NCBI GenBank assembly: GCA_018267575.1
Contig: JAFDYF010000040.1
Coordinates: forward strand, 1-64,000
Length of the DNA stretch: 64,000 nt
Reading direction: 5' to 3'
Source: Bacteroidota bacterium
GTDB taxonomy: Bacteria > Bacteroidota > Bacteroidia > Chitinophagales > Chitinophagaceae
Shown here: positions 1-9,000 of the stretch, piece by piece
How positions within the stretch are numbered: the stretch's first letter is position 1
Layout of the letters: each line of letters starts with the position of its first letter
Notes under the pieces: generated by a model
The model's database searches: none
Told to the model about the DNA's origin: nothing
The model's input: the letters and a program-made list of their open reading frames with translations, nothing else
Position numbers and translations under genes: made by a program

Positions 1-19
1 GGCCGTACATCGTTTTCTT

Positions 20-42
20 CCCGCCGAAGGGCGGGATTTTTT
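20..42 (+). terminator. Rho-independent terminator of a gene left of the window
   Basis: A perfect 6-bp stem, CCCGCC (20-25) with GGCGGG (30-35), encloses a GAAG loop and is followed by A and six T. It should end a + strand transcript that enters from outside the window, so the operon starting at 180 is probably transcribed from its own promoter in the 43-179 gap. Confidence 0.8.
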
Positions 43-179
43 GGTTCTTTTTTGGTAAGCAAAAAAGAACAAACCATACTCCGTAAAAACTTGATGAATG
101 ATTACTTATCATTAAACAGATAGCATTTCAGACTAATTAAAATAATTCGTTTTAAAAATCAAACAACCCCAAACAATAT

Positions 180-875
180 ATGAAACCAATCGTTCAAATT
201 TCACTCGACCTTACCAATATAGATGAAGCATTGGAAACTGCAGCCATGGCCATGCGTGCTGGCGTTGACTGGCTTGAAGCTGGAACCCCGCTCATCTTGG
301 CCGAAGGTTTGCATGGCGTAAAAAAATTGAGAGAAGCTTTCCCGGGCATTCCCATCGTGGCAGATTTAAAAACCATGGACGGCGGTTATCTCGAAGCAGA
401 AATGATGGCCAAGGCTGGGGCCACCCATGTAGTGGTCATGGCCCGTGCACATGCTGAAACCATCAAGTGTGTGGTAAATGCAGGCCGTGATTTTGGGGCC
501 AAGGTAATGGGTGATAACTTGGGTTGTCCCGACATGGTGGAAGCTGCCAAATGGCTCGAAGACCTCGGCTGCGATTTTGTGATCCATCATATCGGTTATG
601 ATGAACGTAGGGGAATCGCTGCTCAAGGCAAGCGTATGCCTAGTCCATTGGATCAATTGAAAGAAGTGGTAAACGCAGTAAAAGTACCGGTACAAGCGGT
701 GGGAGGATTATCCCTGGAGCAAGCCATCCAATGCCCCGCATATGGAGCACCATTGGTTGTATTGGGCGCCCCACTTACCATCGATGCGGATGCTTTCAAA
801 ACCGCCGATGGAAATCTCGAAGCCTCCTTGAGGTTGATCTGTGAAAAGATACATGCCTATGGGGATATCAGTTAA
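180..875 (+). CDS. OMPDC/HUMPS-fold decarboxylase-like protein (hexulose-6-phosphate synthase family)
   Basis: This 231-residue TIM-barrel protein belongs to the orotidine-5'-phosphate decarboxylase suprafamily, in the branch holding 3-hexulose-6-phosphate synthase and 3-keto-L-gulonate-6-phosphate decarboxylase. The signature DLKTMDGG lies at residues 62-69, with Asp62, Lys64 and Asp67 as the metal and acid/base residues, and Glu33 sits in the WLEAGTPLI segment. Known family members bind the substrate phosphate with a C-terminal GG and a following G-R pair. Here the GG is present (175-176) but the second site reads LGAP (195-198), with no arginine. No sugar kinase or phosphohexuloisomerase gene is nearby. 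It is the first gene of a four-gene operon with two dehydrogenases and an isomerase. The fold is sure, but the substrate is unknown and may not be phosphorylated (inference). Confidence 0.8.
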   Translation: MKPIVQISLDLTNIDEALETAAMAMRAGVDWLEAGTPLILAEGLHGVKKLREAFPGIPIVADLKTMDGGYLEAEMMAKAGATHVVVMARAHAETIKCVVNAGRDFGAKVMGDNLGCPDMVEAAKWLEDLGCDFVIHHIGYDERRGIAAQGKRMPSPLDQLKEVVNAVKVPVQAVGGLSLEQAIQCPAYGAPLVVLGAPLTIDADAFKTADGNLEASLRLICEKIHAYGDIS

Positions 876-915
876 ATGACTTAGAAACAAAAAGTATAAA
901 CGCTAAAAAATAAAC

Positions 916-1953
916 ATGAAAATAAATACCAAATCTGCAGCCGTGGTGAATTTTGCACCAGAGAAAGGCTCAGTGGAAATCAGAGAGATAATTTTACCTG
1001 AAATTGGTGAGGAGGATGTTTTATTGGAAGTGGTGAATGTGGGTGTTTGTGGAAGCGACCTCCATCAATGGACTTCCGATCATAGTTGGCCGGTGAATTA
1101 TCCTGTTGTACTGGGCCATGAATTCGGTGGCCATATTGTGGCATTGGGATCCCGCGTAACCGGATGGAAGGAAGGTGACCGTGTGGTAAGTGAAACCGCT
1201 GCCATCATCAATCAAAATAGTCCTTTATCCAGAACGGGTTTATACAATCTGGATCCCGATAGAAAAGGTTTTGGTTATGGGGTAAATGGCGCCATGACAA
1301 AATATGTACGGGTGCCAGCCAGATGCTTGCACCATGTACCCGACAATCTTCCATTTGAACAGGCATGCCTAACCGAACCTTGCTGTGTGGCATATAATGC
1401 TGTAGTCGGCAACTCGCATATCCGACCAGGCGATCGTGTGATTGTATTGGGCCCCGGCACCATTGGTATATTATGCGCAGCCATGGCACGGCTCTGTGGC
1501 GCAGAAGTGGCCATTGTTGGTTTGGAAGCTGACCGTCACCGTTTGGATATTGCCAAACAATATGGTTGCGAAGCCATCATTGGCGATGCTACGGAATGGG
1601 CCAAAAAAAGAGATGGCCTTGGTGCCGATTTTATTATTGATGCGGCAGGCGCAAGCATCACGTTGAAAATAGCTTTGCAATTGGTAAGACCGAATGGCCA
1701 TATCACCAAAGTAGGCTGGGGCCCGCAGCCCTTGGGTTTTTCACTGGATCCGCTTGTACAAAAAAACGTAACCTTACAAGGATCCTTTAGCCACAACTGG
1801 CCCATTTGGGAAAGAGTGATTGCATTACTTTCCAGTGGACAGTTGGATGTTCGTCCTATCATTGGCGGTGTTTGGCCTATCACTGAATGGCATGAGGCTT
1901 TTGAAAAAATGCATAAGGGTGAAGTTGTAAAAAGCGTACTAAAACCAGTATAA
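916..1953 (+). CDS. Zinc-type alcohol/polyol dehydrogenase (MDR family)
   Basis: This 345-residue medium-chain dehydrogenase resembles sorbitol and threonine dehydrogenases. The catalytic zinc ligands are visible as Cys45 in GVCGSDLH and His68-Glu69 in GHEFGG, with the Glu154 region in TEPCC. The NAD(P)-binding Rossmann fold carries GPGTIG around residue 180. The structural-zinc lobe (about residues 92-118) contains none of the four usual cysteines, as also happens in some sorbitol dehydrogenases. The gene lies 40 bp after the HUMPS-fold gene, and its stop is one base from the start of the following SDR gene, so co-transcription and translational coupling are likely. It probably oxidises a sugar alcohol, sugar or sugar acid that feeds the pathway of this operon. 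The substrate cannot be read from the sequence. Confidence 0.85.
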   Translation: MKINTKSAAVVNFAPEKGSVEIREIILPEIGEEDVLLEVVNVGVCGSDLHQWTSDHSWPVNYPVVLGHEFGGHIVALGSRVTGWKEGDRVVSETAAIINQNSPLSRTGLYNLDPDRKGFGYGVNGAMTKYVRVPARCLHHVPDNLPFEQACLTEPCCVAYNAVVGNSHIRPGDRVIVLGPGTIGILCAAMARLCGAEVAIVGLEADRHRLDIAKQYGCEAIIGDATEWAKKRDGLGADFIIDAAGASITLKIALQLVRPNGHITKVGWGPQPLGFSLDPLVQKNVTLQGSFSHNWPIWERVIALLSSGQLDVRPIIGGVWPITEWHEAFEKMHKGEVVKSVLKPV

Positions 1954-1954
1954 T

Positions 1955-2755
1955 ATGCGTCTACAAAATAAAGTCATTATCGTCACAGGTAGCACCACAG
2001 GTATTGGGAAAGCCATTGCTACCCGTTGTGTAGCAGAAGGAGCAAAAGTAGTGGTGCATGGCCTAGAGGAAGTTTGGGGCAAAGAAGTAGCGCAAGAATT
2101 GGGTAGTGAAAATGCTGTTCTCCATATTGAAAACCTAAGTGCGGATGGGGCGCCAGAAAGACTTGTGCAATTAGCCATCAATACTTTTGGTAAACTGGAT
2201 GCGATTGTAAACAATGCAGCCATTGTTGCATCTTCCAATATACAAACCACGGACAAAGCATTCCTGCAACGAATACTGGAAGTGAATGCCATCGCACCTT
2301 TTTTATTGATCAAGGCTGCCCTACCCTATCTAACAGAAACACATGGGTCGGTTCTGAATATCGGTTCTGTAAATGCCTATAGCGGAGAGCCAAACCTTTT
2401 TGCTTACAGTGTTTCCAAAGGGGCATTGATGACCATGACACGCAATCTTGGCGATACCCTTCACCGTGAAAACGGGGTAAGGGTCAACCAGATCAACCCA
2501 GGATGGGTGCTCACCGAAACAGAAAGGGAAAGAAAAAAACAACATGGGCTGGCAGAAGATTGGTACAAAGATTTGCCCGCCGTGTATGCACCTGCAGGCC
2601 GTATCTTATGGCCAAAGGAAATTGCAGCAGCCGCTGTCTATTGGTTGGCGGATGAAAGTGGCCCTATCAGCGGACAGGTCGTTGACTTGGAGCAACACCC
2701 TTTCATAGGCCGCAACCCACCCAAAGATTCCACTACTATCAACACAAAAAAATAA
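1955..2755 (+). CDS. Short-chain dehydrogenase/reductase (SDR)
   Basis: A classical SDR of 266 residues. The N-terminal cofactor motif TGSTTGIGKA covers residues 11-20, the NNAA motif is at 86-89, and the catalytic Ser138, Tyr151 and Lys155 are all present (YSVSK at 151-155), so the enzyme should be active. His35 in place of an acidic residue after the second strand leaves NAD versus NADP preference open. It starts one base after the upstream dehydrogenase stop and ends 6 bp before the isomerase gene, which places it firmly in the operon. Two consecutive oxidoreductases beside a decarboxylase-fold protein suggest stepwise oxidation of a sugar or sugar acid to a keto acid. That pathway reading is inference. 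Confidence 0.85.
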   Translation: MRLQNKVIIVTGSTTGIGKAIATRCVAEGAKVVVHGLEEVWGKEVAQELGSENAVLHIENLSADGAPERLVQLAINTFGKLDAIVNNAAIVASSNIQTTDKAFLQRILEVNAIAPFLLIKAALPYLTETHGSVLNIGSVNAYSGEPNLFAYSVSKGALMTMTRNLGDTLHRENGVRVNQINPGWVLTETERERKKQHGLAEDWYKDLPAVYAPAGRILWPKEIAAAAVYWLADESGPISGQVVDLEQHPFIGRNPPKDSTTINTKK

Positions 2756-2761
2756 ATACGA

Positions 2762-3646
2762 ATGCCCAAATTAGCCGCATTTCCCAAAGCCTTTATGCAA
2801 GCGCTTTGCAAAGATGGGACGATGACCGTAAAAGAATGGATAGACCTTGCCGTTAAACTGGATATTGAAGGACTGGAATGGTATGCCGGTTTTTTGGAGA
2901 TGGACGATGAACGCAATTGGTCCGAGTTCCGCAAACAAGTGGAAGGTTATGGCAAAACCATACCCATGATGTGCTGCTCACCCGATTTCACTCATCCCGA
3001 CAAATCCTTTCGTGCAAAAGAGATAGAAAAACAGAAGCGATGGATTGATATGACCTACATACTTGGCGGATCATATTGCCGTGTTCTATCGGGACAACGT
3101 AGGCCCGAGCTTAGCATTGAAGAAGGAGTAAAACTAGCAGCAGATAGTATTTATGAATGTCTTCCCTATGCGCAAGAAAAGAACATCACGCTGATCATCG
3201 AAAACCATTACAAGGATGATTTTTGGGAATACCCTGAGTTCGCACAAAAAATGGATGTGTTCTGTAAATTGGTGGACAGCATCCATCATCCCAATTTTGG
3301 CGTGAACTATGACCCAAGTAATACCTATCTCGCAGGCGAAGACCCAATTGAATTATTAAAACGGGTTTCCTCCCGAGTGGTGACCATGCATGCCAGCGAT
3401 CGCTATTTGAAAGAAGGCACTATTGAAGACCTTCGTAAAGAGGAAGGTGGCGCAACAGGCTATGCCAAACGACTTAGTCATGGTGAAATCGGAAAGGGGT
3501 TGAATGATTATGATGCCATTTTTACCGAACTCAAAAGAGTGGGCTTCGAAAATTGGATCAGCATCGAAGATGGCGTGGATGGCATGGAGCAATTGGAACG
3601 CAGCGTAAGCTTTCTCAAGAAAAAAATAAAACAGTATTGGGGCTAG
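2762..3646 (+). CDS. Sugar phosphate isomerase/epimerase-type TIM-barrel protein
   Basis: A 294-residue protein of the xylose-isomerase-like AP-endonuclease-2 fold, which includes IolE, IolH, UlaE and hydroxypyruvate isomerase. The four expected metal ligands are visible: Glu147 (IIENH), Asp184 (NYDPSN), His210 (TMHASD) and Glu269 (SIEDG). An active metal-dependent isomerase, epimerase or dehydratase is therefore likely. It is the last gene of the operon. No signal peptide is seen, so it should be cytosolic. The protein is clearly different from the IolE of the inositol cluster further along (18523-19437). The exact substrate is unknown, and by context it should be a keto sugar made or used by the upstream dehydrogenases. 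Confidence 0.8.
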   Translation: MPKLAAFPKAFMQALCKDGTMTVKEWIDLAVKLDIEGLEWYAGFLEMDDERNWSEFRKQVEGYGKTIPMMCCSPDFTHPDKSFRAKEIEKQKRWIDMTYILGGSYCRVLSGQRRPELSIEEGVKLAADSIYECLPYAQEKNITLIIENHYKDDFWEYPEFAQKMDVFCKLVDSIHHPNFGVNYDPSNTYLAGEDPIELLKRVSSRVVTMHASDRYLKEGTIEDLRKEEGGATGYAKRLSHGEIGKGLNDYDAIFTELKRVGFENWISIEDGVDGMEQLERSVSFLKKKIKQYWG

Positions 3647-3742
3647 ATAAGATTGTGTGAGAAATTTGCACATTACTAATAGCTGAGGATTTCTAGTCTC
3701 GACCTTTCCCAATGTTAAAAACTTTGGAAAGGGAGAACACAA

Positions 3743-3801
3743 AAGACCTCACAGGTCTGTAAAAGCTTTCTCGATTTTAATCATGCAGTGGAAGACCTGT
3801 G
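3743..3801. repeat. Dispersed 59-bp palindromic element, copy 1
   Basis: The left arm GACCTCACAGGTCT (3745-3758) is followed 35 bp later by AGACCTGTG (3793-3801), the first nine bases of its reverse complement. The left arm is identical to copy 2 at 4052-4115, and the spacing from left to right arm is the same (49 bp between equivalent positions). The last five bases of the right arm have diverged. Confidence 0.75.
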
Positions 3802-3847
3802 CCCATAACTTTTCCAAAGTTGCGACTATCTGATAAATTTTATCCCT

Positions 3848-3878
3848 TTGCTGCGAACTTTGGAAAAGTTCGCAGCAA
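3848..3878. repeat. 14-bp perfect inverted repeat (hairpin)
   Basis: The arm TTGCTGCGAACTTT (3848-3861) and its exact complement AAAGTTCGCAGCAA (3865-3878) flank a GGA loop. The related word AACTTTTCCAAAGTT at 3808-3822 is an inverted copy of 3856-3870. No T-run follows on the + strand, so this looks more like a repeat-family hairpin than a classical terminator. Confidence 0.75.
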
Positions 3879-4051
3879 CGGGACGTAAAGGAGGATTCAA
3901 TAAAAATAAATAACCCTCTGTGCCCTACCCCCTTTACCTCCGTGGTTAAAAAAAACTCTACTGATTACAAATGGCTTTCTTATATGCCTTCCTGCCTTAT
4001 GTGGTTCAATAAATTTCTCACCACAGAGGAACACGGAGGTGAACGCAACCC

Positions 4052-4115
4052 AAGACCTCACAGGTCTGTAAAAACGCTCATGATTTTTGTTAGGCTGTTG
4101 AAGACCTGTGAGGTC
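4052..4115. repeat. Dispersed palindromic element, copy 2 (intact arms)
   Basis: The arms GACCTCACAGGTCT (4054-4067) and AGACCTGTGAGGTC (4102-4115) are perfect 14-bp reverse complements around a 34-bp loop. The loop is only partly similar to that of copy 1 at 3743-3801 while the arms are conserved, which suggests selection on, or a common origin of, the folded structure. Confidence 0.8.
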
Positions 4116-4240
4116 AGCGGAAACCAGCACTACCGATGAAGGGAGCGCAAGGATGTTGATCAATGATCGGATATCCACCCAATAAAAAACGGTCATAACG
4201 TTCCAATCAATCAAACAAATTCCAGTTCAGGGTTATTTGC

Positions 4241-4266
4241 GCGGGGTCGGCTGCGCCAGACCCCGC
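4241..4266. repeat. GC-rich 8-bp stem-loop
   Basis: GCGGGGTC (4241-4248) pairs perfectly with GACCCCGC (4259-4266) around a 10-nt loop. It is much more GC-rich than its surroundings. It has no T-tract on either side, and its role is unknown. Confidence 0.55.
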
Positions 4267-4331
4267 TGGGACAAAGATACCCATCCGCACATAGCTTGAC
4301 CGCATACCTGAGCCAGTGAGGCGATAAAAAC

Positions 4332-4367
4332 AGAAACCTATAAAGATTTTACACTTTACAGGTTTCT
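4332..4367 (-). terminator. Terminator downstream of the SusD gene
   Basis: Read on the - strand, 14-nt arms (4354-4367 with 4332-4345, one mismatch) close an 8-nt loop and are followed by a T-rich run (complement of the A-rich stretch at 4325-4330). It lies about 60 bp after the susD stop, as expected for the end of the susCD transcript. Confidence 0.65.
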
Positions 4368-4424
4368 TGCTTATAGTAACCATCAAAAAATCAAAACGAT
4401 AAGAAAATTAAATTGTCTCTTAGT

Positions 4425-5999
4425 TTAATAATTTGGGTTTTGCACAATCACCCCTTTACTTTCATCTATGATCTGTTGGGGTATGGGCAGGTAATAGTTT
4501 TTAGGCCTGGTAAAAGTCCGAGCAGGGATGATCACCGTTCCATTGTATGGTGGCAAAGGGGAAGCTGCTTTGGGCTTACCAACAATGGTATCCAAGTTTA
4601 TCACTTTGTCCTTGTCCCATCTAAGCAAGTCTTGCCAACGGATATTCTCACCACCCAGTTCCACGCGGCGCTCATGTATCAATTGATTGATATTGGCACC
4701 TGTGATGGAGGCCAGGCCTGCGCGTTGGCGAACCGCATTGATCTCGGCGTCGCCAGCACCTGCCCCATTCAATCTGATCTTAGCTTCAGCCACCAATAAG
4801 TATATATCAGCGCTCCGAAGCAATGGCTGCTTTAAGTTGAAGTCCAAACCACCATCGCCATTAGCTAAATAGGCTGTGTATTTGTGTATATAATAACCCG
4901 TGGTGCTCATAGAAGGCAACAACCTACCCGTTTGCATACCAGCCATACCTGCAAAAGCGGGATTGGTAGCATCTGATGCAGAAACCGTAGCCAGGTTGGT
5001 TTGATAAGGCACAGAGTCACCAACAGAAATCAATGTTGCCTTCTTGCGAACCGTATCATTGGGTTCAAACGATTCAGCAAAATCCTCGGTGGGGTGATGG
5101 AAGCCCCAGCCCTGCCAAGGCCTTGGAGAAAAATAGATACTGATAGGTGAACTTGGGAGGTTGAGCTCACCATTACCATTCCATACAGCAAATAAAATCT
5201 CTGTATTATTTTCTTGCTGGCCCGATGTAAAGTTCATGGTATAGTTGGGAGCCAATGCATAATTGGGATCGTTCACCACTTTGGAGCCATAGGTAATAGC
5301 GTCCTGAAAGCGGTCCTCAATCATGTACAATTTGCAAAGCATGCCCCAAGCAGCCCCTTTACTTACCCTACCCCTATCAGCAGGGCCATAGGTTTCTGGC
5401 AAAAGGTTGGCAGCCTGCAATAAATCAGATTCCACCAATGCACGAACACTATCCACACTGGATTTGGGCACATTGTAATTACCATTCAACACATTGGCTT
5501 CCCTGACCACAGGTACTTCCCCAAAAAGATTGCCAAGTATAAAATAGGCATAAGCTCTCAAAAAATAAGCTTCGCCCATGGATCGGCTACGTATCGCTTC
5601 ATCCATCGTTGGCACTTTAGGGATATAGATCAAGGCATTGTTGGCGCGGGCAATTTGCTCATAGGCAAATGGCCAAGCGGTATAGATGACCAATTGGGTA
5701 GGGTCCGCATTCAGCCTTTCCACCACTTTCATATCCGGGTGGTCACCATCCACGGAGATATCGTCAGACTGGTCATCGAGCGAATAGATATTGTGACCGA
5801 TCCAATCCTCTACCATTAATAAACTATAAATACCCATTACGCCAGTAACCACATCGTTCTGGTTGCGCCAGTAGTTCGACGAAGTGTATTGGCCGGTGGG
5901 GTTCTGGTTCAAAGGTTGTTTAACGCAACCGTACAGTATGCTTATCGCCACAAGCGGCAGTGAAAAAAACGAAATATATTTAAATGTTTTCTTTTTCAT
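4425..5999 (-). CDS. SusD/RagB-family outer-membrane nutrient-binding lipoprotein
   Basis: A 524-residue surface lipoprotein that would form the lid of the SusCD transporter and bind the glycan or nutrient. A signal peptide ending in the lipobox ILYGC precedes a typical SusD sequence, with YFLRAYAYFILGNLFGEVP in the TPR-like region. The C-terminal NAVRQRAGL and HERRVELGGENIRWQDLLRW motifs are characteristic of the family. The ORF can be opened at a GTG at 6017 that overlaps the susC stop, but the ATG at 5999 directly before MKKKTF is the better start because it places the signal peptide correctly. It lies 17 bp downstream of the susC stop and a terminator follows. The substrate is unknown. 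Confidence 0.92.
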   Translation of the reverse strand: MKKKTFKYISFFSLPLVAISILYGCVKQPLNQNPTGQYTSSNYWRNQNDVVTGVMGIYSLLMVEDWIGHNIYSLDDQSDDISVDGDHPDMKVVERLNADPTQLVIYTAWPFAYEQIARANNALIYIPKVPTMDEAIRSRSMGEAYFLRAYAYFILGNLFGEVPVVREANVLNGNYNVPKSSVDSVRALVESDLLQAANLLPETYGPADRGRVSKGAAWGMLCKLYMIEDRFQDAITYGSKVVNDPNYALAPNYTMNFTSGQQENNTEILFAVWNGNGELNLPSSPISIYFSPRPWQGWGFHHPTEDFAESFEPNDTVRKKATLISVGDSVPYQTNLATVSASDATNPAFAGMAGMQTGRLLPSMSTTGYYIHKYTAYLANGDGGLDFNLKQPLLRSADIYLLVAEAKIRLNGAGAGDAEINAVRQRAGLASITGANINQLIHERRVELGGENIRWQDLLRWDKDKVINLDTIVGKPKAASPLPPYNGTVIIPARTFTRPKNYYLPIPQQIIDESKGVIVQNPNY

Positions 6000-6016
6000 A
6001 TCTACTTTTTTTAGCA

Positions 6017-9000
6017 CTAGAAATTGATGGTTGCTCCAACAGTTAGGTTACGTGACTGAGGGTATTGCGCCAGGTCGACCCCTCTTTGAAGGTTGCTGTT
6101 ATTATAGCCCAGCTCTGGGGTATAGCCTTTATAACCAGTAATGGTGAAAAGATTATAACCACTCAGATAGATCCTTACTTCTGGGAGCAGCACATCTCTG
6201 AATTTAATCCTGGGTACCGTATAGCCGATGGAAAGGTTCTTCAAGGAAACATAGGAACCATTCTGTACCCACAGGCTTGAAGAACGATAATTGCTGTTCA
6301 GGTTAGCGATACTCAAGCGTGGGATGCTGTTGCTAGTGCCCTGTCCGTGCCACCTGCCCAACTGTTCATTGTACCAATTGTACACTTGGGTAGCATCCAG
6401 ACCCGCCAGCCTATCCGCATCATACAACTGGAAACCAGTGGCGCCTGCAAAATTGAAACTGAGATCAAAATGGTTATAGTTCAACATTCCATGTAAGCCA
6501 AAAACAAATTTGGGATTGGGGTTACCAAGGTTCACACGATCCTTATCAGTGATCATGCCATCGGGCTTACCTCCTGAGCCACCACTTACGTCCACAAATT
6601 TCACATCGCCGGGTTTGATATTCGCCTTATTGGGGTCATTGGCAATATTGGGGTCATTATCGATCTCGGATTGGGTCTGATAAAGACCATTGGCTTTATA
6701 CCCGTAAAAGGAGGAGATGGACTGACCCTCATAGGTACGTGATATATCCACATTCTCCCTGCCATAAGTGGGGAAGCCGATATATGCAGAACTACCATAA
6801 AGTTTGGTGATCTTATTATTTTGGAAAGCACCGGTCGCACCAAAGGAATAGCTCAGCTTTCCAGCGGTGTTTTGATAATTTAATTCAATCTCCACACCGT
6901 GGTTATTGAGTTTGCCCAGGTTATAGTCAGGCAGAGTTACATACCCCCCATCATCTGGCAACACAACCTGTGCGCCAAAAGTTTCAACCAACTGGTAAGG
7001 GATCAACATATCAGAAGTGTTCTTGTTGAAATAGGTGAACACCGCGCTCAAATGGTTCTCCAGGGTTGCAACCTCTAAGCTGATATTGGTCATCACGGCT
7101 CTTTCCCAAGTAATATTGGGATTAGCCAGACTGTTTATATAGGCAGCATTGTAATTGGTGGTAGGTGACCCCAGGTTATATCCATTGCCACCACCAGCAG
7201 TAGTAAGTGTGCTCAGGTATTGAAAATCGCCCACGTTCTGGTTACCCAATTGGCCCCATCCGCCAGTGAGTTTCAGAGTATTGATAGCCTTCACATTGTC
7301 CTTGAAGAATTTTTCATCAGATATTCTCCAGCCCGCAGAAAAAGCGGGGAAATACCCCCAACGTTTGCCGGGAGCAAATTTGCTGGACCCATCCGAACGG
7401 AAGGTAGCCGTAAGTAAATATTTGTTTTCAAAAGCATAATTGGCCCGAACAAAATAAGACTGTAGACCAGATCCATTAGCATTGCCACCATTATTACTGG
7501 AAGAAGATTGGTTGCCCACATTCAGCACACGTTGGTCGTACCCAGTATCAGCATAACCGCTTCTGCCTGCGCCAAAAAAACTACCATCAGAAACCTGTGC
7601 CGAATAGCCACCAGTCAATGTAAGGCTATGCACTTCCTTGAACACATTGCTATAGGTCAGGAAATACTCTTCCAGAAAAGTGTGTGACTTACCAAAGCCC
7701 CTATTTAGGGAAGAGATGGAAGGACCACGGGTTTGTCCGGGCATGGCAATATTAAAATTGTAGGTGTCGTTGCTCGAATGATCGTACCCATAGTTTGCTC
7801 TCAACTTCAATCCTTTTACGATATCCAGTTCGGCATAGGCATTGGCCAGAATCCGATCTGTTTTGTTATAAGCATCTGTTTCACTGGCAGTAGCTACCGG
7901 GTTGTTGATATCGCCCAGTTGGTTATCGGCCTGTGAGCTGCCCCAAGTACCATCAGGGTTCTTTATGGGTATGGCAGGGTTGAAGCGGATAGCGGTCCAA
8001 ACCAAACCCGTTTGGGAGGACTTGGTATCGGGTGCATTGATATTGGTGTTTGAATAAAGCACGTTCTCACCCAATCTTAAGCGGCTACCGATCTTATGTT
8101 CCGAATTGATCCTAAAGCTATACCTATTGAAAAAGGAATTGGGGATCATCCCGTTACTATTAAAATAGTTGCCAGAAAGGCTATAATTGGAACTGGCATT
8201 ACCCCCACGTATAGCCACATCGGCATTCTTGGTATTACCAGAAGTCATCAGGGCTTTTTGCCAGTCGGTTCTTTGCACTGAATAATAAGGGTCGCCCCAA
8301 ATGGTAGGCACTGTAAGACCGTCATTGGCATATGCTTCACTTTTCAGTTTCACCAAGTCTGGTGCAGAAAGCATATCAATAAACTTGATTGGTTTTTCGG
8401 AACCGGTATATAGGTTCACATTCGTTTTAATAGCACCTCCATAGCTGCCTTTTTTGGTGGTGATCAGCACCACGCCATTGGCAGCACGAGACCCGTAGAT
8501 AGCGGAAGCGGAAGCATCCTTCAAAATTTCTATGGAAGCAATATCATTTGAGTTCACATCATTCAAACCACCAGATGGAATACCATCGATCACAATCAGT
8601 GGGTCTGCATTATTGATGGTACCTGTTCCCCTTATCCTGATAGCTGGCACACTACCGGGGCTTCCGTCGTTCCTTACAATATCCACACCCGCTGCACGGC
8701 CTTGCAACGCTTCAGCGGCATTGCTCACGGGCAGGTTCTTGATATCATCGCCCCGTACACTGCTAATAGATCCGGTCACATCCCTTTTTCTTTGTGTACC
8801 ATAACCTACCACCACTACATCGGCAAGACCCGTACTGGACACCTGCATGCTGATAGCGATATCAGACAGCCCTTCACTGCCAACAGTAATAGTTCTTTGT
8901 ACTGGTTTGTAACCCACTGAAGTTATCTCCAGTTCGTAGGTTCCTTCTGGCACGTTCAATTCAAACTTACCTTGTTTATTGGTGGAAGTACCGATACGCA

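Larger units (their letters stand above)
3647..4424. other. Repeat-rich spacer between convergent operons
   Basis: This 778-bp spacer separates the + strand operon from the - strand SusCD genes and shows no convincing gene. It contains a CCTTTCC/GGAAAGG hairpin (3703-3732), two copies of a 59-bp element, a 14-bp perfect hairpin (3848-3878), a segment rich in CCTCTGTG/CACAGAGG-like words (about 3910-4045), a GC-rich stem (4241-4266) and the susD terminator. The short ORFs crossing it are translations of these repeats. Confidence 0.7.

Noticed and set aside
3740..4115. A CRISPR array formed by the repeated palindromes
   Set aside because: There are only two copies, 309 bp apart, with loops that are diverged versions of each other and not unique spacers, and no cas gene is near.
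3897..4214. Open frames on both strands of the 3647-4424 spacer
   Set aside because: They translate palindromic repeats and show no motif, signal peptide or plausible ribosome site.
4413..4799. 128-codon + strand frame opposite the end of susD
   Set aside because: It lies almost wholly antisense to a clear SusD gene and its protein shows no recognisable family.
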